64,000 nt of DNA. It comes from Rheum nobile (taxonomy: Eukaryota > Streptophyta > Magnoliopsida > Caryophyllales > Polygonaceae). The stretch spans positions 208,501 through 272,500 of the forward strand of contig WOAB01000833.1 in the NCBI GenBank assembly GCA_027886185.1. The letters are read 5' to 3'. The notes below the pieces were generated by a model. It worked only from the letters and a program-made list of their open reading frames with translations. It ran no database searches and was not told the DNA's origin. Below are positions 21,445 to 31,734 of the stretch, one piece after another (positions within the stretch are counted from its first letter, which is position 1; each line of letters begins with the position of its first letter). A program made the translations under genes and the position numbers.

Positions 21445-22534
21445 TGATGCGTCCGTGTCTTCGGATGCGGCCAAACTATCTCGGCGGCGGTGGATCTAGG
21501 CCTTTGTACTAAGTCGCTCGTCTCGTCTCAAGGATTGTCGTGGAAACCTTGGCCTTGGGCCTTGTTGAATTGCACGAATATCTTGAGATGGGCGGGTGAA
21601 CCTCGGAATGGCTTTTAGAGGTTCACGTAGCAGGAACTGGCATGGACGTGGCGGGAACGAGTGTCGCGATATGAGGATAGCGACGCGAGAGTTGCTCGTG
21701 ACTAGGCTCGCGCGAGGGCATGAAGTGTCACGCGGCAAGGTGTTGGACTCAAAGCAACGAGCCAGAATTAGTGTCGTAGCGTCGGCGGCGGAAGAAGGGG
21801 ATGAGAAGTAGATAGATGTGACGTCGGATCTAAGGAAGGAGGCAATGGCTCTCAACTTGAACTTAGATTAAAATTGGACGTAAACCTAGTACAAGAGGCC
21901 GAGTTGGCTTTATAAAGGGACGCGGGAATCGGATGGGCCGAGTCTCGCCTAATGGGCTAGCCCACTCGACATAAGTGGAGCGCACGCCCAAAACAGAAAC
22001 TTTCTATACATAGTAAGTCCTAAAAATGGAAAGTGCCAAAACTAGAAAGTCTAAAAATAGAAAGGGCCAAGATTGGAAACCTTCTAAAAATAGAAAGTCC
22101 CAAAAATAGCCTTGCCAAAAATAGTAAGTCTAACATATGAAATGAACCTCTAAATACAAAAATATGCCTAAGTCTTGGATAGGCGCCGAGGAAGTCACTA
22201 ACGAGGCGGAGTGGGCGCGGAGACGCGGCAACGGAGGCGAAGCTGCGGCGCGCTGTGGCGCTGACTGGGCGCGAGCCTGGGCTAGGCCTTTGTTGGCTCT
22301 TGGAGTGTCGCGCCTGGCTCAGATGGCAAGGTTCCCGGCTGGATCTCCTCTGGGCCGCTGATGGTGGCGAGGAGGCAAAGTGGAGGCGCGGCTTCAGGCG
22401 CGCCCTAGCTGGCAACTAGGCGCGCGACTAGAGATTGTGTGGCCTTGGCATGCGACCTTGTCACGGGCCCCATGGACTGCAGGCTCATGGATGTCTCCTC
22501 CTCCGCGGCAGTCATAGAAGGCAGGGGCGCATCA
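21445..22534 (-). repeat. 5' LTR of element B
   Basis: This 1090-bp LTR has inverted ends TGATGCG...CGCATCA. The high edge at 22534 is followed by GTAGG, the presumed first copy of the target duplication; the second copy is outside the window. Contains short repeats of AAAAATAGAAAGT-type sequence near 22020-22130. The LTR interrupts a DUF1985 exon. Confidence 0.85.
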
Positions 22535-23534
22535 GTAGGCCTCCTTATCCACCAAATGTACAAACGTTGAAGCAATTGGTTTTACAGCTTCAAATAGCCA
22601 TACCTGAACCGTAATTTTTCTTGTCAGTATGATACTTATTTCTTGTAAGAAACCATCAATATATTGTAACTACAATACCAACTTCAAAATTATATACATT
22701 ACATCTTGTCATGTTACCTGAAAGGCCATTGGCAACCCCTTGAGTTTGTAACCCAACCTTGCACTTGAGTCTTTGCTTGTTTCAACTGTTTCCAATCTAT
22801 TCTTCACCGTTGAACTCAATCCCTGGTGAGTTTCAATGTAGCTAACCCTCTCCCACGGGAATTTCGTGAATCGATCGATATCAGTCAATAATTTGACATG
22901 ACCCGTGCTTATGCGAACCTTTTTCTCAACCCCAAGAATGACGCCCTCTAATATAATCAATAATGTCATCTTATATTTCAAAGGGCTATCAGGCTGTGTA
23001 CGCATAAATAATGACTCTAGCTCACCCAAGGTCAAATTTTGTACATCAAATAACTCTTTCACGACATTCTTATCCGGGCTCAGCTCATTATCATGCATTC
23101 TGTGACAGCATAACCCCATCACAAGTGCAAACTCCTTCATTGAAAAACACAGCAGTTGTCCTTGCAGGTCATACCATGTCTCCCACAACTTCCTCGTTTT
23201 TACTTGACGGAATAAAACGTAATGTACAAGCTGACATGAAAAGGTTTGTCGATGAACCATCTTCACAGTAGGTCCAAATGGACCATCTATTATCCTCTGC
23301 CAGTCCACAAGGGATAAGCATTTCTCAATATTTTTCAGCAATTCACGTCGACAGTTTTGGTTGACTCTGCCTTGAAATTTTTTCCCTTCAAATCTCAATA
23401 AATGACCCTAAACAATACAAATTATACGAGGTCAATAAATACAAAAGGAACATATACTTAAAAACTACATGACTGGATGTGAAATATGGAAAACTAGTCA
23501 CAATGAGCTAACCAAAATTTACCTTTTTACCCAT
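22535..23534 (-). pseudogene. DUF1985-domain gene fragment, disrupted by element B
   Basis: The main exon (23407-22718) encodes about 230 residues with the features of plant DUF1985 proteins: FSCQLVHYVLFRQVKTRKLW, then FSMKEFALVMGLCC, a GELESLF block and KYKMTLLIILEGVILG. A GT-AG intron (22717-22604) keeps phase into the next exon, VWLFEAVKPIASTFVHLVDK, which is cut at 22535 by the LTR of element B. A first exon of four codons (ATGGGTAAAAAG at 23534-23523) with an intron to 23408 is plausible. DUF1985 is typical of plant mobile-element-derived proteins that also carry a Ulp1 protease domain, and its function is unknown. The 3' part is missing here, so this is a broken gene. Confidence 0.7.
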
Positions 23535-24500
23535 TTGAATTTCCTCCGTTTAGTCTTTAATCGACTACAACACTCTAGTTGCACTGGTGGACATAGACGA
23601 ACAACAGAGAATATCAACGTTTAAGTTTTTTCTATGCACAAAACTGAACATACTCAGATCTAGAGATCACACGAGAAAACAAGGAAGTTGCGAGAGGAAA
23701 AGAGCTATAAAGTCAGGCAAATAAAAACATTAACTTTAACACAACAATGTTTCACAAAACTGACATTCTAATTGTTCATTTCAACAATAAAACTATACCA
23801 TGTGACAAATATTTCATCAACACTGATATGAAATTTTCAAACAATGGTAATTCCTGCAATTGTGACAAAAAATAAAACTAATCTGACATTCTCATTTTTC
23901 TAAGACGGATTTCACAGGTTTATATAATTCGCTGCATTTAACTAAACAAACAACAGTGATAAAACCCTAAAACGAACAATAGTGAATCAACCCTAAAATC
24001 CCAATGAACAACAACGGAGCAACCCTAAAACGGCGTTGAATGGTTGGAACCCTAAAAAATGGACATACCTCCAAGGCTCGAACGAGATAGACGGAAGAGG
24101 AAGATGAATCAGAATCGCGATCGAATGGGGTCGTCGGTCGAAGACCTGCACTTTGTCGTGTGTCTTCGGTGGAAGACCTGCAATTTTGGGCCGTAATCAG
24201 AGGATGATTCTAAAGCTAGCTCGGCAATGAAGGGCTTCGTCTGTGGAAAACCTGCAATTTCGCGTTGTCGTCGGAGGAAGCTAGCTCGAACGGCAATGAA
24301 GGGTTTCAAGCAAAAATCAAAGCTGGAGATTATGGAGTTTGAAGCGATATCATACTTGGAAGAAAAACCTTTCGGCCGACAATGGTGGAATCCGTCGGAC
24401 AAAGCTGGATTCCGCCAGAGAAGCTGGAGAGAGCTCGAGTTGGGGAGAGAGACGATGAAAAATAATATTTAGGTTTCTGTAGCAAGTTTTAATTTGAATT
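23535..24500 (-). other. Upstream region of the DUF1985 fragment, with a partial duplication
   Basis: No supported coding sequence. Between 24140 and 24320 two imperfect copies of a block occur (AGCTAGCTCGGCAATGAAGG at about 24210 and AGCTAGCTCGAACGGCAATG at about 24281), and GAAGACCTGCA appears twice near 24140-24180. An AT-rich stretch 23600-24000 separates this from the DUF1985 exons. It could be the 5' untranslated region of that gene. Confidence 0.4.
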
Positions 24501-25256
24501 TGAAACTGAATTAAATTTCTTTTTTTAATCATAAAATGAGTGTCATGTCATATTTTATTTTCCAAAGAAAAAGAAAACTATAATTTTATTTTACCTTTTA
24601 ATTGGGGGGTATTTTTGCAAAAAAACAAAAAAAAATCAATGGAATACTCTTGTAAAAAACAAAAAAGATAGAATATAATTGTAAAGCCATTAGTAAGGTA
24701 GGGTATCTAATATTATTTCTCATCTTTTTTATAGCAAGAATGTTAAAAAATGCACAATTCCTATACTTTTGCACTTCTTTTTGAAACAAGTCATTTATAC
24801 AAATGGTTTTTTGAATTTTCGGTATGACTGCAATTGGGCGTATTAATATTGCTATATTGATTCGATCATCAAACATAAATTAAGAAATATATTGGCTGGG
24901 TAATGGATGGTCGACATATATGTTTAGAGTTAGTTAAAGTGTGAATGCTAGTGCGCTTTAATTAGTGGGTTGAAAACAAAATATTGGTAGGACCAGCCAT
25001 ATACATATATACTCATTACTTTTTAGTGCATTCTGACAAATTTAAAAAGAAAGGACAAAATATTCTGGCTGGCTAATATAGTGGATGGGGCAGCGGTCCC
25101 ACCTTCCGTACCCGTGCTGGCATACGCCTGTACCCTTAAAATATTCATTCCATCTCATTTTCCACATCCATCTAATGTGGTCTTTAAATTGAGGTTCCTC
25201 CGAAAGTACAAATTAACACTAGCAAGCTAGAGCTCCAGGTGAGATCGATATATAGG
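24501..25256. other. AT-rich region upstream of the At5g65660-like gene
   Basis: No gene is seen. Short ORFs here are low-complexity. The last 150 bases contain TCTTTAAATTGAGG (about 25180), a possible weak TATA-type element, and should hold the promoter and leader of the gene starting at 25257; nothing more specific can be supported. Confidence 0.35.
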
Positions 25257-25803
25257 ATGGAGCAGAGAACAACATATCATAGGTATCAGCAGCTGCATCA
25301 GGAGGAGGAGTTGGGTGGGGCTGAGTCTCGGCCGTCGCTCGGATTCCCCCTCGGGACAGCTCTGCTGCTGATAGTCATATTCAGCTTGAGCGGCATCTTC
25401 TCCTGCTGCTACCACTGGGACAGGTTAAGATCACTCCGCCGCTACCGCCGTGATCTTCCTGCTGAATCTGATTCCCCTTCTCCTACCAAACCCACACCAC
25501 CTGGCATGGTACGTACGTATGTTTAGTTATCTAGTCATAGTTGCTCGCTTAATTAATTGTTTTTGGGTCATATTTCTGACATATATGTGTGTGTCGACTT
25601 GCGCGCAGATGACGGGAAAGCAAGAGATGAAGCCGGAGAGCGTGACGGTGATAATGGCCGGGGATGAAATTGCCAAGTTCATAGCGCTGCCGTGTCCCTG
25701 CCAACCCCCTCGGCCTTGCCATCCTCCTCCCCATCAACTGCTTCATAATTATCCACCCAAACATCCCACTCCCACCCCATTCCCTGTTCCCTTGTACCTT
25801 TAA
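25257..25803 (+). CDS. Small membrane protein, At5g65660-like (hydroxyproline-rich family), intact
   Basis: Two exons, 25257-25508 and 25609-25803, with GT-AG intron (GTACGT...GCGCAG) in phase 0, give 148 residues. The N-terminus is polar. Residues about 28-50 (SLGFPLGTALLLIVIFSLSG and IFSCC) form one transmembrane helix, followed by the basic HWDRLRSLRRYRR, so the C-terminus is probably cytosolic. Exon 2 gives the conserved VTVIMAGDEIAKFIALPCPC and a Pro-rich end. This order (LGFPLGTALLL, FSCCYHWD, LPCPC, Pro-rich tail) matches my recollection of Arabidopsis At5g65660 and relatives, annotated only as uncharacterized or hydroxyproline-rich. The ATG at 25257 is preferred over upstream starts because it begins the conserved-length protein. 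It is the only intact host gene in the window; molecular function is unknown. Confidence 0.85.
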
Positions 25804-26372
25804 CTAATTCAATCAATTTCCTCCGTTATTCTTCAGCTCATTCCATTAGATATGATCGAGTCATATCCGATCCATACATGTGCACATGTATATATATTCC
25901 TTTTTTCTTTTAATCAAATAAACTAATATTGCAATTTTATTCGCGTTTTTGTAAACTACGAGATACCATATTTCATTTATGTTTTGCTTATCAATTTCAG
26001 GAATTTTCCCTACATTTTCACCTCTTATGCTATACTGATCATGCTTAACAAGATTGACTAATATCTCTATAATTTGTAATAAAAGAATAATGAGAATTAA
26101 CCATGACTTATTCAGGAGAATATGTAACACTTAAACGAATATGAAAATTAACCATGACTTCATTTTCAACTCTTCTTAATTCGGTTACCTTATACCTTAT
26201 TTATTGACACGCATAGTTTAAGCCATTACCTTAGACAAGCACAATAATAGGTACGAGCAAACTAAGGCCAACTCTCCCTCGTAAATGGGAGGGTTCGGTC
26301 AAGTTCTGTAGCCTATCTGGGCTGCTTAGCCCGCCCACCCTTATAAATGAGAGGAACTTGGGTAATGGTACC
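25804..26372. other. Intergenic region downstream of the At5g65660-like gene
   Basis: AT-rich, no coding sequence. AATAAACT at about 25916 is a candidate polyadenylation signal for the upstream gene. The region ends at the copia insertion, with GTACC at 26368-26372 as target sequence. Confidence 0.45.
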
Positions 26373-27224
26373 TGTTGAGTTATGTAATTTCCTAAGTTTA
26401 AATTCTAGGAGTTACATTCTACCGTAGACTAGAGCTATCCATTTGGTCCCACCTAGCCTAGTAGCTTCATCCTTGGTGTAAGATGGCATGGAGTCATGGC
26501 TTGAGCCCTTGTGATGGATGCTGGCTCGGAGAGGTGTGGGCCTAAGGGCCCATGATGGTTGCCTGAGGCCTTGCTTGATCTCTTCACTCTTTTGCTGGAT
26601 GTTGGGCCATAAACAGCTTACTGGGCTCATCTTCTGGGCCTGTCCTTACCGGCTGATGTATGGTCCATATTCCTTTGAATTCCTACCGTTGCACTTCTGT
26701 ACTTCCCTTGAGTGACTTGGCCTTCAAAACGCCTCGTTTCGCTTAATGAGGTCCGAAGTATATATGGTGAAGAAACCCTAAGGAAGATTTAGACTTCACT
26801 GTTCCGCCGCTCTTCATCTTCTTCTCCAGAGAGCTCTGCTAGGGTTTCTTCCATGTTTGCTCTTCTCATGGCGATTCCGATGGAGGCTGAGTGAAGAATC
26901 TCAAAGTGACGAAGCCGGAGAACTTGCTGTCAACTCTGAATGCCAAGCTTGGGCTTTGTAGTTGCAGAAAGAGGGAGTCGCTTCTCCTTTTACAGTTGTT
27001 CTCCGTTTTCTTTGTTATTGTGGTAGCTCTAGTCTAAGAACACGATTGCCCTTGTATTTCTTTGTTACTTAGTGGATTGGACCATCATCTTGAGGTCCCG
27101 AGGAGTAGGCTTTGTCCGAACCTCGTAAAATCGTTGTGTTCTTTGCTTGCTTATTTTCTGTTGATCTGTGCATGCTTTGAATTTCTGCTTCTAGCTGCCT
27201 TCGATCCAAATAACTATCGCTTCA
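26373..27224 (+). repeat. 5' LTR of the copia element
   Basis: 852 bp, TG...CA. A TATA-like TATATATGG lies at about 26759-26767 with AGAAACCCTAAGG downstream, a plausible start of transcription. Matches 31735-32586. Confidence 0.95.
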
Positions 27225-27227
27225 AAG

Positions 27228-27239
27228 TGGTATCAGAGC
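27228..27239 (+). other. Primer-binding site of the copia element
   Basis: TGGTATCAGAGC, complementary to initiator tRNA-Met, three bases after the LTR end. Confidence 0.93.
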
Positions 27240-27445
27240 AAGGTTATGTGCTCTCTGTGTGAATCTGAAGTTCTTGTTGACTCTGATTTGTTAAGCTTGT
27301 GTAGTTTAGGGTTTGTTCTCTGAAACTTTCAAAGTGTCAAAACCCTAACTTAGCTCGACTTCTTGTCTTATTTCTTTTGAGTCTTGCATTAGTTTTTCTT
27401 TTTAGCTCTGTGTATCTTTGTCTTGCTTCAGGATAGTGTTTTACT

Positions 27446-28290
27446 ATGACCGAGTCATCATCTTCTTCATCTGTTAGAATTAAACATCTAGATGGGAACA
27501 CTGACTGTGCTATGTGGCATGTAAAAATGAGAACAATTTTAATCAAGGAGAAATGCTGGAAAGCTGTTGAAGGGAAGTATCCTGCAGATACAACAGAAGC
27601 CACCCAAAAGGAGCTGGATGAACAAGCTCATAGTGAGATCATGATCAGGCTCTCTGATGAGGTAGCTCGACAAGTATTGGACAAGACAAATGCTAAAGAC
27701 CTCTGGCTTGCCATTCAAGATTTGTTCTTGGTAAAATCTCTCCCTAATAGGATTAGCATGTTGTGTCAGTTGTTCACTTATAAGATGAATCTGAACCTGC
27801 CTTTAAATGACAATCTTGATAAGTTTCTTAAGCTTACACAAGACCTGAAAAGGTGTGGTGATAAGATTAAGGAAGATCATCAAGTTGTCTTGTTGCTTAA
27901 TGCTTTGCCTACCCAGTTTGACAACTTTAAGGATGTAATACAGTATAGCAATGAAGAGCTGACTAAGAAAAAAAATTAGAGGCTATTGTTCAGAAAAATG
28001 AGACTATGAAGGTGTTTAAGACAAAACAAGAAGCTAAAACTGAAATCCTTATGGTCAAGTCTCAGTTTAAGAATAAGAAACAAAACCATTGTAAGAAGGA
28101 TTCTGAAAAGGATTCTAACCCTAAAGATAACATTGAGTCTTCTAGCAATGATTAGAAAACTATTAAGTGTTTCTTTTGTGGTAAGATAGGGCATACCTCT
28201 AAGAATTGCTTTAAAAGAAAGAAAAAGGAAAAAGAGGGTAAAAATCCCCAAGAATCTGCTGTCTGTGAATCTGCTTCTTATCCTCATGAA
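27446..28290 (+). pseudogene. Copia gag with zinc knuckle, frameshifted
   Basis: The ATG at 27446 starts a 178-codon frame with KHLDGNTDCAMWHVKMRTIL and the conserved LFTYKMNLNLPLND and LLNALPTQFDNF blocks of copia gag (UBN2/RVT-type). At 27968-27975 an A-run (AAGAAAAAAAATTAG) shifts the frame. The continuation in another frame reads EAIVQKNETMKVFKTKQEAK and, after a TAG near 28153, the CCHC knuckle CFFCGKIGHTSKNC followed by a Lys-rich segment. The homopolymer suggests slippage caused the frameshift. Confidence 0.85.
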
Positions 28291-29709
28291 TTGCTTGTTG
28301 TTGGGAATGCTAGTGACCCTAGGTCTTGGATCCTAGATTCTGGCTGTACTATGCATGCTACTCCTCACAAATATTTGTTTAAAGAACTGAAATTGTGTGA
28401 TGGTGGTGAAGTAATGTTAGGTGATCACTCATCTCTAGCTATTAAAGGCATAGGTACCCTTCCCTTGAAGCTGAAAACTGGAATCATTATTGTTCTTAGA
28501 AATGTTAGATGGGTCCCTGGTCTTAGGAGAAATCTGCTTTCTGAGAGTGCTTTTGATGATTTGGATTGTCATATCATTACTTATCATGGTGTTAGAACTG
28601 TTATCAAGCATGATAAAGTCCTTATTGAGTCAGTCGAGAAAAATGGCTTATATCATGTTCTTACTGAGCCTATTGAATGCAATGTTTCTGTTATGAATGA
28701 CTGTATGAATGAGCATGATACTAATTTGTGGCATGCTATATTAGGTCATATTAGGAACAAGGGTTTGCATGAGTTGTTTAGAAATGGCATGTTAAGTTAG
28801 AAGCCTATTGCTGTGGATAAATGTGAAAATTGCATATTAGGAAAGCATGCTAGAAGTAGTTTCAAATCCTCTACTTATGTGGCTAAGAAACCACTTGAAT
28901 ATGTCCACTCTGACCTTTGGGGCCCTGCCCAAGTGGATACTATTGGAGGAAGAAAATATTTCATTTCTCTAATAGACCACTATTCAAGGAAAGTGTGGAT
29001 ATATCTTCTGAAAAATAAAAATGATGATTTTGAAAGCTTTAAATTCTGGAAAACTAAGGTAGAGGCTGGAACTAGACTTAAGTTAAAATGCTTAAAGACT
29101 GACAATGGCCTTGAATTTTGCAACTCTGTGTTTGATTCTTATTGTCATGAAAATGGTATTAAGAGACACTTGACTGTCCCTGGCACCCCATAACAAAATG
29201 GGACTGCTGAAAGAATGAACAGAACCTTGTTAGAAAAGGCTAGATGCATGCTTATTTCTGCTGGTTTTAAACATTCTCTTTGGGGTGAAGCTATTACTAC
29301 TGTTGCTTACTTGATAAATAGAAGTCCTTCTTCTGCCATTGGTTTCAAAACTCCATAAGAGCTGTGGACAAGTAAGAAGCCTGACATTACACACTTGAGA
29401 CCTTTTGGATGTACTGCCTTCTCTCATCAGAGTGTTGGAAAGTTACATCCTAGGTCCCAAAAATGTGTAATGTTAGGCTATCCTGAGGGAGTAAAGGGCT
29501 ACAAGCTCATGCTCATTCAACCAAAGGTGTATAAAGTTATTGTTAGTAGAAATGTGATTTTCAAGGAAGGAGACTTCCATTTCAGAAATCTTCTAAATGC
29601 TTCTTGTGAGAATGTTGATAGACAGGAAAGTGAGCAAGGAACAAGTATGAGGTAGTTTTATACACCTGGACCTAATGATGACAATTTTGGTGAAGAGTTT
29701 GACATAGGT
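28291..29709 (+). pseudogene. Copia protease and integrase, with several stops
   Basis: Protease: WILDSGCTMHATP near 28327 (catalytic D-S-G). Integrase: the zinc-binding H-H-C-C (LWHAILGHIRNKG, then CENCILGKH), then the catalytic VHSDLWGP, KTDNGLEF and the QNGTAERMNRTL block. In-frame stops occur near 28798 (TAG), 29191 (TAA), 29356 (TAA) and 29653 (TAG). The 29191 codon stands where related elements have Gln (TPQQNG), which fits CAA to TAA. The last segment is the integrase C-terminus (FGCTAFSHQS, KCVMLGYPEGVKGYKL). Confidence 0.88.
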
Positions 29710-31662
29710 ATGTCATTTGATCTTCATAATTCTGACACCTCTCAAGGTGATGACTCTGTTGGGGATCTCTCCCCTATTGGCAATGAACAACAAACTCAGG
29801 TATCCTCTAATCCTTTGAACTCTGATGAAGAGTCTTCTAGACTTCATTCTCCTGATCATGAACCAAGTGTGGCACTTCCTGATGTTATGAATGATGATCT
29901 CTCTACTAGCAATGATAATGTTAATGATATGCATGATGATCTTGTTGAGCCTCATGATTTAACTAGCTATCAGCTTACCAGAGATAGAGAACCCAGGGTT
30001 AGGATGCCTAATAGAAAATACATGTCAAATGTGTTTGAGTTTTCCTTTGTTGTTGTTGCTGCTGTGAATGACTTTACTCCTGAGACTTACAATCAAGCCA
30101 TAAAATGCAAGCATGCTAAAAACTGGAATCTAGCTATAAAAGAGGAAATTGACTCAATGCATGTCAACAAAACCTGGACCTTAGTGGCCAAACCCCCTCA
30201 TGCTAGATTAATTGATTGTAAGTGGATTTATAAGTTGAAAGATGGTGTTGACCCTAATGACCCGCCTAGATACAAAGATAGGTTGGTTGCTAAAGGTTAT
30301 ACACAAAGAGAAGGAGAAGACTATACTGAGATTTTTGCACCTGTTGTCAAGTATAAAACCATGAGATTATTACTTGCTATGGCTACTGTTTATGACTTTG
30401 AATTAGAACAAATGGATGTTAAAACAACCTTTTTATATGGTGACTTGCATGAGACTATATACATGAAACAGCCTAAGGGATTTACTAATGAGAACCTTCC
30501 TAATCATGCCTGCTTACTTAAGAAATCTATCTATGGGTTAAAACAATCTCCCAGAAATTGGAATCTGAAGTTTGATTCTTGCATGATTAATTTAGGCTTC
30601 TCTAAGAGTAAGTATGATACCTGCTTGTATTTCAAAGGTGTTAAGAGTACTGAACCCTTGTATGTCCTTCTTTATGTTGATGATATATTGTTAATGAGTA
30701 AATCTAGAACTAAAGTTTTGGACGTTAAAAGGGAACTTAAGAACAGTTTTGACATGAAGGACCTTGGTCCTGCTAAAAGGATCCTAGGTATTAAGATCAT
30801 TAGAGACAGACCTAAGAGGAAGATGTGGTTAAATCAATCTGATTATATCCAGAAAGTGCTTGAAAAGTTCAATACTGATTATGCTAAACCTAATTCTATT
30901 CCTTTAGGTGGTCATCTTGATCTTACTAGACCTAGTGTGCCCTTGTCTTCTAATGAATGCAATAGGATGAAAACTGTTCCTTATGACTCTGCTGTTGGCT
31001 CGGTTATGTACAGCATGATTTGCACTAGACCTGATTTAGCTTTTGCTATTAGTGTGCTTAGTAGATTCATGTCTGAACCTGCTGAGAAACATTGGTATGC
31101 TATGAAATACTTGTTGAAATACTTGGCTGGTTCTGTTGATGTTGGTCTTATGTATGCTAAGCACACTGCACCAAGTGAACTATATGGCTATGTAGACTCT
31201 GATTTTGCCAGTAATAAGGATGACAGAAAATCTACAACATCCTATATGTACACTTGGTGTGGAAATTGTGTGTCTTGGAAATCTCAGCAGCAATCTACTG
31301 TTGCTTTGTCTTCTATTGAAGCTGAATATATGGCAGCCACTGAGGCCTGCAAGGAAGCTATCTGGCTTCAAGGGTTGTTAAGGGAGATAGAGGGAAAGCA
31401 TTATGTTGCATCTCTGCACATTGATAGTCAAAGTGCTCTCTATCTATGCAAGAATCCTGTATATCATGAGCGCACTAAACACATTGATGTGCGTTTTCAT
31501 TTTATAAGAGAAAAGGTTGAAAAACAGGTGATAAGTGTCCTGAAAATTGATGGAGGTAAGAATCCTGCTGATTTTGGAACAAAGATTGTCCCTACTAACA
31601 AGTTCTTATTCTGCGGGAAATTCCTTCACATTGAGGGCCTTCACCCTGAGTGTGAGACCTGA
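29710..31662 (+). CDS. Copia reverse transcriptase and RNase H
   Basis: An open frame of 650 codons. After an acidic linker, the RT starts near residue 155 (DSMHVNKTWTLVAKPP, KWIYKLKDG, RLVAKGYTQREGEDY, FAPVVKYKTMRLLLA), with MDVKTTFLYGDL, the KQSPRNW block and the catalytic YVDDILLMS at about 30672-30698. RNase H follows with YGYVDSDFASNKDDRKST, SSIEAEYMAATEAC and HIDVRFHFIREKV. It is complete and uninterrupted, unlike the upstream half. The nominal start is simply the first ATG after a stop; this is the 3' part of the polyprotein. Confidence 0.93.
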   Translation: MSFDLHNSDTSQGDDSVGDLSPIGNEQQTQVSSNPLNSDEESSRLHSPDHEPSVALPDVMNDDLSTSNDNVNDMHDDLVEPHDLTSYQLTRDREPRVRMPNRKYMSNVFEFSFVVVAAVNDFTPETYNQAIKCKHAKNWNLAIKEEIDSMHVNKTWTLVAKPPHARLIDCKWIYKLKDGVDPNDPPRYKDRLVAKGYTQREGEDYTEIFAPVVKYKTMRLLLAMATVYDFELEQMDVKTTFLYGDLHETIYMKQPKGFTNENLPNHACLLKKSIYGLKQSPRNWNLKFDSCMINLGFSKSKYDTCLYFKGVKSTEPLYVLLYVDDILLMSKSRTKVLDVKRELKNSFDMKDLGPAKRILGIKIIRDRPKRKMWLNQSDYIQKVLEKFNTDYAKPNSIPLGGHLDLTRPSVPLSSNECNRMKTVPYDSAVGSVMYSMICTRPDLAFAISVLSRFMSEPAEKHWYAMKYLLKYLAGSVDVGLMYAKHTAPSELYGYVDSDFASNKDDRKSTTSYMYTWCGNCVSWKSQQQSTVALSSIEAEYMAATEACKEAIWLQGLLREIEGKHYVASLHIDSQSALYLCKNPVYHERTKHIDVRFHFIREKVEKQVISVLKIDGGKNPADFGTKIVPTNKFLFCGKFLHIEGLHPECET

Positions 31663-31719
31663 TCAGAAACCAGATTGGCCGACGATGGAGGTGGACACTG
31701 ATTCATTTGTAACTTAGAA

Positions 31720-31734
31720 AATTAAGAGGGCAAT
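31720..31734 (+). other. Polypurine tract region of the copia element
   Basis: AATTAAGAGGGCAAT precedes the 3' LTR start. It is shorter and less pure than usual. Confidence 0.6.

Larger units (their letters stand above)
9104..22534 (-). mobile_element. Gypsy element B, internally deleted, hosting elements A and C
   Basis: The minus-strand LTR retrotransposon has its 5' LTR at 21445-22534, a primer site at 21430-21444, a gag start at 20620, gag continuing to 19827 and resuming at 11245 after insertion A, RT at about 10500-9370, and a 3' LTR fragment at 9104-9360. B lost the zinc knuckle and protease (gag jumps to the RT linker near 10500-10626) and lost RNase H and integrase (RT runs straight into LTR sequence near 9360). 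It could move only with help from a related complete copy. Its 3' LTR is cut at 9104 by element C, so the rest of that LTR should lie outside the window. Confidence 0.8.

Noticed and set aside
28291..28800. Start of an independent protein at 28291
   Set aside because: The first codon is TTG and the frame continues copia gag-protease upstream; it is part of the polyprotein.
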